DNA of 64,000 bases from Ulota crispa (lineage: Eukaryota; Streptophyta; Bryopsida; Orthotrichales; Orthotrichaceae): contig OY987247.1 in NCBI GenBank assembly GCA_963920765.1, forward strand, positions 13,860,471 to 13,924,470, in the 5' to 3' direction. Below the pieces are notes generated by a model, which saw only the letters and a program-made list of their open reading frames with translations, had not been told where the DNA came from and ran no database searches. This document shows positions 48,701 to 57,542 of the stretch, in pieces. The translations under genes and the position numbers were made by a program. Position 1 is the stretch's first letter; every line of letters begins with the position of its first letter.

Positions 48701-51342
48701 TAGCTGCTCATTGACGATAATTTCCAAAGATGGGGAGTGCCGTATGACATCCAAAGCCATTGCCACATCATCTTTTTCTTACTCCTGTATCGGGGCATTC
48801 GTCGTCTCGAAGGCTCGATATTGGATAGGTGGTTTTGGTGCTGGTGAATAATTTGACACGGGTTTCTGAGGGTTCATACTCTAAAAGCATGTGCACCTTT
48901 ACTAATACCAAGAGTAAGTCAATGCTTCATGGTTTGATGGCGGTTGCGCAATATTTCAAACCGTGGTTATACTGGATCGCTAGGTGCTTGTTGGTCTCTT
49001 TGATACCGGAAAACCCGCGGGAAATACAAATGTTGTACCTACCGTGAGTATCGTTTCTCATATTAACTGGCTAGTATTGTGAATTGAAATCCTTTCTGGA
49101 TATCTGCCTGTTGTGTAACTTCCGCAACGATTGTTGTGTAATTTGTATTGAGGGTTGGTTTGGTTTATGTTACAGCGAAGATGGGGTTTTGGAGGTGGCA
49201 GAGGTTCATGATTTTTGTGTTGCTGGTGATGGTCTCGGTATGCTGCAGCGAACGAATGCTTTGCAGATAGTTGTTCCTCTTACTCAGGTCAGTATCCTTT
49301 TGCTATCTGAAAGCCATTCAGTTTGTGCTAGTAACAAATTAGCAGTATCCTCGTAGTTTTTAGGGATTATTGTTTTTGTCTTTGGGTCTAGGATATAGTT
49401 CAGGCAGCTTTCCGAGTAAAAGCTAAGTTCGAGATGCGGTTACGTATCACCTTACAAAGTAGTGGTCGTTTTTCAGGTATTTGCCAGGGTGGCTCCTGAC
49501 CAGAAGGAGTTAATACTGACAACATTGAAAGCTGTAGGCCGCATAACTCTTATGTGTGGTGATGGTACCAATGATGTCGGAGCACTTAAGCAGGTGAGGC
49601 CGCTATCTGATGAGCTTCTGACGATTTTTGCTAGAAATAAATGCTGAGTACGCATGGCAAATTGTGCAAGGTTTGGGTCTAGTTTGACTAAATAATCTTG
49701 TCTTGTTTGTCCAGGCTCATGCCGAGGTTGCGCTTCTGAACGCCATTCCTCCAGCAAAAGCCTCAAATGAATCAGCAAGTACTTCTCCAACAGACTCATC
49801 CAGTACAGCATCTAATGCAGGTATCGAACGGCAGGAATCCTTTATCTTATAGTATTGTAATTGCTGCCACAGCTATTACAATATCGAATTTTCGGACCAG
49901 ATTATGAGCGCTTTTTCCAAAATTACCAGCTGGAGCATCTGGCATGTTTCGTAGCGAGTCTATTATTGCTTACTTGCATTTTACTGGATGCAGCTGTGAA
50001 CGCCAAATCGAGGTGGAAGGGTGGGGTTTCAGGTTCACAAGGCACTGTTACACCAACTGAAGGTGCACCATCTTGGAAGACGGGCCTCTCCGCAGCAGGA
50101 CAGCTGTCACCTAGTGGTCGACCACTGAGCCCTGCTGAAATTAAGAGGAAAGAGTTGAAAAAGTTGATTGACGAGATGAATGAGGAAGGTGATGGAAGGG
50201 CTCCAGTGGTCAAACTGGGAGATGCCTCTATGGCAGCTCCCTTTACTGCAAAACATTCTTCTGTGCGGCCCACAACTGACATCATACGCCAAGGTCGCAG
50301 TACATTAGTAACAACATTGCAGATGTTTAAGATTTTGGGTTTGAATTGCTTGGCGACAGCGTATGTTCTGAGTGTGATGTACCTGGATGGAGTGAAGCTT
50401 GGCGACATGCAGGTGAGAATCTATATCAGTTTTGGTTACATTATTCAGATGCTCGTTATCCATGATGTGCATTTTGAGGTTTTAATCTGAATCCATTTTT
50501 TTACTATGTACGCGTTTCTGTTGATGATTTGGTTCTTACTAAATCTGTGATAGTATATCTACTCACCTACGTGAGCATATTTATGATGCAGGCAACGATT
50601 AGCGGTCTGTTCACTGCAACTTTTTTCCTCGTCATTTCCCACGCTCGACCTCTGGATACCTTATCAGCTCAACGACCACATCCGAACATATTCAGCCCTT
50701 ATGTCATTCTATCACTGCTTGGTCAATTTGCCGTACATATTACATTCCTCATTACAGCTGTGAAGGGGCCCAGGCTTTTATGCCCGACGAATGTGTAGAG
50801 CCGGACTCAGTTCACGCCCAATCTAGTCAACACAGTCTTATACATGGCTAACATGATGATTCAGGTAAACAAATCTGCTGCCTTCAAAGGCGGTGTGCAC
50901 GTCTTATGAATGCGTTCAGCATTGTGCCTGAAATGCATCAAAGTAGCTGCCTTCGAATGGCCCTTTTCTTCTCTTCTTTGCATATTTGCAGATCTAGGCT
51001 ATGTCGATCTCATTACAATTCCGAAACTAAAATGCAATGATATTGACCGTAGCCACTAAGTTATTGAAGGAGAAATTCACTTCTGTGTTTTTGAGACTGA
51101 CTTGCGATGACGTATTACAGGTGGCTACTTTCGCGGTGAATTATATTGGTCATCCTTTCAACCAAAGCATTCGGGAGAACAAGGCTTTCTACTACGTCCT
51201 AAGCTCGGCAGCAATTTTCTTCACCGCCATTTCATCTGATTTGTTTCGTGGTTTGAACGATTGGCTGAGACTGGTGCCCCTCCCAAAACCCTTTGGGCAT
51301 CAACTACTCTTCATGGCATTTGGAATGATGATAACTTGCTAG
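45728..51342 (+). pseudogene. 3' half of a P5A-type (ER) P-type ATPase gene, decayed
   Basis: Exon-like blocks match the C-terminal ~60% of eukaryotic P5A ATPases (the plant PDR2/MIA type, an ER transmembrane-helix dislocase). They are 45728-45778 (phosphorylation motif CCFDKTGTLT), ~45983-46097, 46239-46318, 46698-46781, 47029-47155, 47383-47438, 47583-47665, 48026-48166 (ITGDQALTACH), 49176-49287, 49477-49593 (hinge [14 protein letters not shown]), 49715-49810, ~50005-50412, 50592-~50830 and 51121-51342. Defects: TAG at 46266-46268 inside GDPLEKAA, a lost block after IIQR at ~46735, TAA at 48164-48166 after LSPDE, and frame changes at ~50770-50860 (MPDECVEPDS and TPNLVNTVLYM lie in different frames). 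The whole N-terminal half and the final TM region are missing. Splice sites are kept, so this came from a DNA duplication or truncation, not retroposition. Confidence 0.88.
48190..49170. other. Non-homologous stretch inside the P5A pseudogene
   Basis: Between the LSPDE block and the exon resuming at 49176 lie ~1 kb without P5A similarity. This includes tandem CACCCAACTACCCAAC / CGACCCGACGACCCAAC units at 48545-48620 and an open frame at 48829-49047 with no recognisable domain. It is either an enlarged intron or an inserted sequence; no terminal repeats were found. Confidence 0.4.
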
Positions 51343-51572
51343 TCTGGCAACACTCATTGTGATGGCTATTTCCTGCAAAGATGCCTGTGTCTCGGCCACG
51401 AAGACCTTCCAGGGCTTCAGGTGCTAAAATGGCCCAGTAAATATAGTGACAGGTCATAGTGGCTCATCAGGTATTTGAGGAGATTAGACACCCTCTTACA
51501 TTTTGCAGCAGTCATTTTTTCGTTACATTGCAATGCGCCTCAGTGTTCTAGTCACGATACATGCGCCTCAAT
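51343..51572. other. Decayed 3' end of the P5A pseudogene
   Basis: Sequence after MAFGMMITC no longer encodes the expected last transmembrane segments. A ~30-bp block (CAGTGTTCTAGTCACGATAC...) occurs here at 51541 and again, on the other side of the following MITE, at about 51823. Confidence 0.4.
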
Positions 51573-51820
51573 CACCATATTCGTTAATTTGGGAAAAACA
51601 GGTGTCCCACTTTGTACACCACCTCAAACCCAAAAAGTTATCTTAAACCACATTTGCAGGTACCAGATTTAGTTTGAGCCACTAAGATTTTTTGCCTTGC
51701 AAATGCCTCCTCTCAAGTGAGGACACGTGCGAGCTAGGTTTGAGGAAACCTCAAATTTTTACCTCAAAATTTGAAAGTCCCAGAATGTACAGTTTTTCCC
51801 AAATTAACGAGTATGGTGTA
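51573..51820. mobile_element. TTAAATTGGGAAAAA-family MITE, copy A
   Basis: The left end CACCATATTCGTTAATTTGGG and right end CCCAAATTAACGAGTATGGTG form inverted repeats of ~25 bp. The interior (AAACCCAAAAAGTTA, CTCCTCTCAAGTGAGGACA) is shared with copy B. Flanked by a ~30-bp direct repeat. Confidence 0.75.
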
Positions 51821-52451
51821 CTCAGTGTTCTAGTCATGATACATGCGCCTCAGTGACATACATAATAAATTTTCTCAATTTCTTTTTGCAAGTGGTGACT
51901 CCTTGTCACCTACTAACTGACGAGAACCTCGTGTACAAATCTTCTCTATTTCAACCAAGCATTTTGGAGGCCCATCAGTCTCTCTTCTCTTAGAGAGAAG
52001 TTGCTAACAGCGTTGACTCACGTTGTGTGATCAGTGGAACTCTTCTCTTCTTTTCCGCATCACTTTTCTTTAGAAACAAAGGGCCTGAGTAAAAAATTCT
52101 TTTTTAGAAATCATGGAAGGCTCTTCGCATTTTGAAGTTGAATACTGGTATTTTCATACTTGCGAGAGAGGTTTTGATTTGGAACCCAAATCTACCTCTT
52201 TTGTCAATTTCTTTCGCATGTATGATGTAATGACTGTTGTCTCTCCTCTTCAGGCTTGACTTTGCAGCCATTGCTTGTAGGGAATAATCCTTTTGGTTGA
52301 CTGAATTTCTTGTGTGCAGATTCCAACACTTCACGGGGTAATTGGAGTCTCCCTGTAGTCACTTGACGACGACAGAATTTGAGCAATTGTGCATTTTGTT
52401 CGACTTGCAAGCTGCAAGCCCCTGCCAAGCAAGTTATCAAATATGATAAGT

Positions 52452-52867
52452 TTAGGAAATTGATAAATGCACAGCGGGGGGATGATATTTGCACACCCCC
52501 GGGGGTAAATTTTAGATTTCTACCATTGTAAAGTTGAGTTTGTGAATTTTGAATTCAGATTTGGACTTAGAGACCATGCTTTAGTCTAGAACTATATAAA
52601 AAGTTGCAAATCCACAACACCTAATGAAAAAGTTTTTTATTTTTTTTACAAACAAAAGTAAAAGTAACACTTTTTTTCTTAGGTTAACTTTTTCATTGGG
52701 TGTTGTTGAATTGCAACTTTTTATATAGTTCTAGACTAAAGCATGGTCTTTAAGTCCAAATCTGAATTCAAAATTCTCAAATTCAACTTTACAATGGTAG
52801 AAATCTAAAAATTACCACAAGGGGGTGTGCAAATATCAACCCTCGGTGTGCATACATCAATTCCTTA
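52452..52867. mobile_element. Foldback MITE, family shared with 2818-3232
   Basis: The left arm starts TTAGGAAATTGATA and the right arm ends TATGCACACC-type sequence then CAATTCCTTAA. Pairing extends nearly to the middle, including TCTGAATTCAAAATTCTC and AAAGCATGGTCT against their complements. The inner blocks GTGTGCAAATATCAACCC and TTTGGACTTAGAGACCAT match the element at 2818. Confidence 0.78.
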
Positions 52868-52989
52868 ACTTTATCACTCACCTCTAGAGGTGGGTGACAA
52901 GTTGACAACTCAAACTAGTCATGGTCTCTTTTTATAAAAATTATCAAGTGATCTTGTAGCTCTCTTCTAAGCATGCTAACATCCTCTAA

Positions 52990-53242
52990 ACGTGTTATTT
53001 GTTAAATTGGGAAAAACGTCAGTACCATTTTGTATTTCACTTGAAACCCAAAAAGTTACTTTAAACCATAGGTACCAAACTCAGTCTGAGCCACTAAGAT
53101 TTTTTCCCCTGCAAATTCCTCCTCTCAAGTGAGGGTATGTGTACCAAAAAAAAAACGTTGTAAGTTGGAATTCAGGTAATAACCTAAATTCTTGAAAGTC
53201 CCAAAATGTACTGTTTTTCCCAATCTAACGAATATCGTGTTT
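52990..53242. mobile_element. TTAAATTGGGAAAAA-family MITE, copy B
   Basis: The left end CGTGTTATTTGTTAAATTGGG pairs with the right end CCCAATCTAACGAATATCGTG. The interior shares ACCCAAAAAGTTACTTTAAACC and CCTCCTCTCAAGTGAGG with copy A. Non-coding. Confidence 0.75.
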
Positions 53243-53284
53243 CTAACTAGTAAATCTTGAATTCTAATTCACGCAATTTTGTGA

Positions 53285-53765
53285 TATTAAAGAGGTAGAG
53301 TGTGATATTAAAGAGGTTAGAGTGTGATATTAATGAGGTTGAGGTTTGATATGAAAGAGGTTAGGAACTTAGGATGTGTTATTGAAGAGGTTAGGTTGTG
53401 GCATTAAAGAGGTATGATGTGATATAAAAGAGGTAGATGTGATATAAAAGAGGTATGATCATGATGTGATATCAAAGAGGTAGGTGTGACATTAAAGAGA
53501 TAGGTGTGATATTAAAGAGGTCAAGTGTGATATTACAATGGTTGCTATGGTTGTATTCAAAATATTACAGAGATTGGGGATGTGATATTAAAGAGGTTAG
53601 GATTTGGTATTACAAATGTAATTGAGATTTTAGTGGTATGATTAGTAGTAACATTAACTTCTTTAATATCAAACCCTATCTCTTTAATATCACAATTCCA
53701 CCCTCTTTAATATTAGGTTTCCATTCTTTGTGATATTATGGATGCTGACCTTTGTAATATCACAT
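53285..53765. repeat. Foldback made of a TGTGATATTAAAGAGGT minisatellite
   Basis: The left arm carries about 15 variable copies of TGTGATATTAAAGAGGT (53285-53600). The right arm (53655-53765) carries the complementary motif CTCTTTAATATCACA several times. Transcripts of either strand would fold into a long imperfect hairpin. Confidence 0.85.
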
Positions 53766-53908
53766 AAAAAATTGCAGTATGAACACCATCCCATAACTTG
53801 AGTAAATTTCTTGATACAATTATCCAAAAACCTTTATAAATCAAAGGTTTGACACCCACTAGAGCACCATAGCCATGTCACAATGTTTGGTTATGGAAAC
53901 ACATCAGG

Positions 53909-54320
53909 TAAGGTAGGAGGCTCAAAAATCCCCCATGCATTTTGAATTGTCATGTAGTGTATTAAAATGGTGTAGTGGGTGGTTCTTAAATTGGTCTCTT
54001 ATAGTCATTGAATCTATGGAAAAAAATTTGTTTTTAATTACAAAGAGCCAACCATTCTCTTTGCTTCCCCAAATCACTTCACATCTAACAAGTGAACATC
54101 CTTGGAAGGTTTGGGGTCATAAATAGAGACCTATGACACATGCACTTTGAAAATTTATAAATAATTCAAAAATGTTTCAAAAAATATGAAATGACTTGGT
54201 TTTTTGTAGATGGGAGGATTTTTAGTCCATTCTTTAGTCAAAGATAAATATATGCGGAATGTAACACATGAAACAGGGGGACGAGCCCTAAGATGGTCAG
54301 TTTGTGAGCCTCCTACCTTA
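53909..54320. mobile_element. TA-AGGTAG family MITE, copy 4
   Basis: The left end TAAGGTAGGAGGCTCA and right end TGTGAGCCTCCTACCTTA are inverted and bounded by TA. The open frame inside (53935-54126) has no recognisable domain. Confidence 0.68.
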
Positions 54321-54322
54321 CA

Positions 54323-54742
54323 TAAGGTAGGAGCACCTTAAATGGACATGATTCATTTAAGGACACCTATAAAATAGCCCGTATTGGATCCAGCAATTAG
54401 ACAAATGGGACACGAACCATGGGTATGAGCAATCCCACTGACCATTTTAAGCATTAAAGCAATCTATTCTCGGACTCTTGTGTCCATTCATTTAGTCTTC
54501 TTTGTGTTTGTTTTCCCAAGGTTCATGACCGATTTACAACATGTACAGGGTTCACAAATGGAAGAATCTACAACCTCATGTTCAAAAATTCATATTTTAT
54601 TCATAAAACTGCAAAATATTATGAGGATAATTTTTTGCCCATTTGTACCCATTTTGTAACAAAAATTTGTATTCAAAATCTCAGTGCACCTTCTTCTTGA
54701 ATTGAGTTAACAAAAGTGCCCATTTAAGGTGCTCCTACCTTA
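54323..54742. mobile_element. TA-AGGTAG family MITE, copy 5
   Basis: The left end TAAGGTAGGAGCACCTTAAA and right end TTTAAGGTGCTCCTACCTTA are perfect 20-bp inverted repeats bounded by TA. It lies only 2 bp from copy 4. Non-coding. Confidence 0.78.
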
Positions 54743-55015
54743 CCACTCCAATCGCTTTTTGAGAGGGGCCCAAACTATTGAGAGTCTGTTCGGCCCCCTG
54801 TTCGGCCTGGGCGTCCCAGCCTCAGAGGATAAGGAGAGGGATACTACGAGCTTCCCTGAACACATACTGTATCCAGAAATGCACGCAGCAGTTTGATGTT
54901 CAATGTGACCACTCCTTGTAGCACTTGAGGCCTCACTTGCAACATCCTACATATCTGTGCAATGGATGCCCACAGGATCCACTTTCTCTCGATCTCCAGA
55001 GACCTGAGTGACGCT

Positions 55016-56514
55016 TCACCTAAGCTGCCTGGCTTCTGACGGGCAGCGTTTGTGGATCTCCACTACAAAATCCTCCAAACGACGGAAACTGGTGGAGTCT
55101 CTGTCTGCTGGTCGGCACACCGTGAAGTGATCGGTATTCTGAACCTCCACAAAATCGTCGATCCCCGGAGGTTTTGATGATGCGTACTTCACAGCTGGCC
55201 CCTCTTTTCCCTGCGAACACAAAGAACCACAAAGTTGCATTTCTGGATTTGTTCTAGTAAGCAAACAAGCAAGCATGCACGCGTTCACCTAAAACGAGCC
55301 AGGGCGAACCTGCGGGCCCCAAGTACGTTTGGTTCACACCACTGGTTTAGCTTTTGTCCACATCGTCATCTCTCCACGACTCTACGGGCTCGCCCAAACA
55401 TCACACTCCTGCGTATTGGTTGAAATGCTGCATGTGATAGAGCCAAATAGAATTCTCTGGTTGGCTAGCTTGTAGTATTAGGGGGTTTCTAACATAAAAT
55501 CTGGCCTTTCAACTTCTCACCTCACAGGATCGGGTTTTTGTTCCCTCGCATGTGCAAAGTCTCAGACATCCGTGAGTTTGCGGAAATTTCTACAAAAGAA
55601 GTTTCAGAGTTTGACGACGCAAGTGAATGAGCCCCACGAAACCACTAAAATGAGTTTTTGAAGTTCACTCCTCACTTGATGCACTTTAGGAATGACGTCC
55701 AAAGATGAGTCACCCCACGATACACTAATGAATTCACAGAGGTGCATCACAAAGTGGGTCACCTAAGAAAGTTGATGTTTGAAGCCCCTATTGAAGAGGC
55801 ACAGACTTACCTTGACCACCAGACTGCACGATTCTCCCACCGCGCCCAATGTCCACTCATCCTTGAACTCGTCCCGGTATTTCAGATCCATGAATTCGGA
55901 ATTTAATCGCTGCGTCGAAGTGTTTAACTCCTCCATGATCTTGAGAATGGCGCTGCTCTGCGCTTTGCGAACCCGACTCACCCAGGTAAACAGATCGGCC
56001 CCACTGTGGGGCGTGGCGTAGAAGAAAAACCCTTTCAGGTTGCGAAGGAGATTCCGAGCTTTCTCGTCGTGAGCGACGCGGTCCTGCGCAGTCAGGACGA
56101 TCCTTTTGGCGACGATGCCTCCAACGCTGTGGCACACGAACACGACAGGACAGTTGTTCTGACCTATTCCAGCCTTGCCAAGGTACATCTGCTGCAACAG
56201 GCTCTCCCCCAGAGAATCTAGGTCGAACCTGCCCTTTGTCGCCGACTTCCGAACGTTGGCATCATACTTGATTGACAGAACGCGAGCAGCCATGGGAAAT
56301 TCTTCGGCTTGCGTCAGCCATGTCGCGGGCCAGCATTTGTTTCCGTCGGCGGAGAGCCACGTTGTCCAGAACGTATCTTCTTCGCCGTCAGTGAACTGAA
56401 AGCCGTGAATGAAGACAAGCTCCACATCGGGATGCGGCCCGGGATCGTGGAGTTCAACCACGACGTCGTTCAACTGCGCATGTTCACAGCCATTGTGGTT
56501 AAATCGCACAGACA
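55016..56514 (-). CDS. Stand-alone SERAC1-like alpha/beta hydrolase, HNL paralogue
   Basis: The hydrolase exon reads from 56473 down to 55811, with GTAAGT donor; the last exon is 55210-55016 (TGA). Both are phase 0, ~285 aa from the conserved acceptor. The sequence upstream is open to ATG 56514 (MSVRF) or 56542, but the CAG at 56474-56476 matches the acceptor position of the two paralogues, so a separate first exon is possible. Motifs: VELVFIHGF, intact nucleophile VCHSVGG, FFYATPHSG. The last exon encodes VQNTDHFTVCRPADRDSTSF, matching the HNL linker (ANHFDVCKPKSDLDTSF), and then stops where NB-ARC would start. Predicted a lipase/esterase-like serine hydrolase; substrate unknown. Its codon use is more G+C-rich than in the HNL gene. 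Divergent to the gene at 57543. Confidence 0.8.
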
Positions 56515-56741
56515 TCTTCCGACTGCCATAAATACCATGCACGAGCAGCCTTTCCTGCGATAAACAGAGGCAGGTGTAGATTCGAGCTGAGTACAGTTGT
56601 GCAATCCTTTGCCATTATAACCGAGATTTGCCAGTTTGATAGAATTTCCCTCACAATATAACCACCTGGCTGGGTCGAGCGCAATCTATCTAGACACTGC
56701 GGAAGATCTGCGTCATGTTGAGCAAGCGTACCTTCTTGCCT

Positions 56742-57026
56742 CTAGCCATTGATAAGTTTTGCAAACTTCTTACCACCAGAGCTCGAACTGGGTTTGCAAC
56801 TCCACTTGGTGCCGAACGTCTGTTCCGCCTCACGACCTAGAATTCGGAGCACAGAGTACGGCAGCTCCAAAGCAATAAGCCCCTGCAAAAGAGACGTATC
56901 GTCCACAGCCAGCCGCGTGGCACTGTGCACGACGCAAAGCAGGTCCAGCGCAACTGTCAGGAAACTGAGGCTGGGCATGTGCTTCCGGAGAAAATATATT
57001 GTAAGCTTAGTGGGAATAATAAACAA
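56742..57026 (-). CDS. Candidate upstream exon, possibly of the 55016-56514 gene
   Basis: An open minus-strand frame of ~94 codons with a plausible amphipathic, Leu-rich sequence (DDTSLLQGLIALELPYSVLR) and a GTAAGA donor near 56762 after a Ser-rich stretch (KPSSSSGG). The phase at that donor does not join directly to the conserved hydrolase acceptor, so either a further exon lies between or this is a separate or spurious frame. No recognised domain. Confidence 0.3.
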   Translation of the reverse strand: MFIIPTKLTIYFLRKHMPSLSFLTVALDLLCVVHSATRLAVDDTSLLQGLIALELPYSVLRILGREAEQTFGTKWSCKPSSSSGGKKFAKLING

Positions 57027-57542
57027 ACTCCCATTTAACCCTAGCCACTGTTGCGGACCGACCGACTACTCCGAGTGCTGTTTCATGTCACAGCAAACTT
57101 TTGTAAGTTTCCCTCTGTCATTTCAGGAATTCTTCACTTTTTCCGTATGAGTTGTTAAACATTTCTGTGAATTTCTTCTATGATTTTTCCTCGTCTCACA
57201 TTTCTCTGTTAATACACAGGGAATTCATATGCAAATCCTTTGACAAGAGTTTGGGCTGTGTGTTTTTGTCGGCGCTAGTAAGTTTTTGATCGGGTGTGTT
57301 CCTCCGTCGAACCCCTGATGCAGATGTTTTTGCGCTGAGCACGCCTGCCGCACCCATTTTGTACATGCAGCCGGGGCCGCTCGTGTCGTCGATGTTCGGA
57401 GGAGTGGCTTCTGTCGGTAATGGCGCCTCGAGTTTCGACCGAGTCTGGTGAGCCTGGTTAAGCCGTTCCTATCACCGACCTGATTTGCTCGCGCTTCTTG
57501 CAGAACACGACGTCGAGCGGGCTGAAGTTGAAGCTGACTCGC
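57027..57542. promoter_or_regulatory. Shared upstream region of the divergent hydrolase pair
   Basis: This lies between the minus-strand hydrolase gene (and its possible upstream exon) and the plus-strand start at 57543. It is the natural place for a bidirectional promoter. I could not identify a convincing TATA box or a repeated cis-element. G+C rises from ~57270 onwards. Confidence 0.35.
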
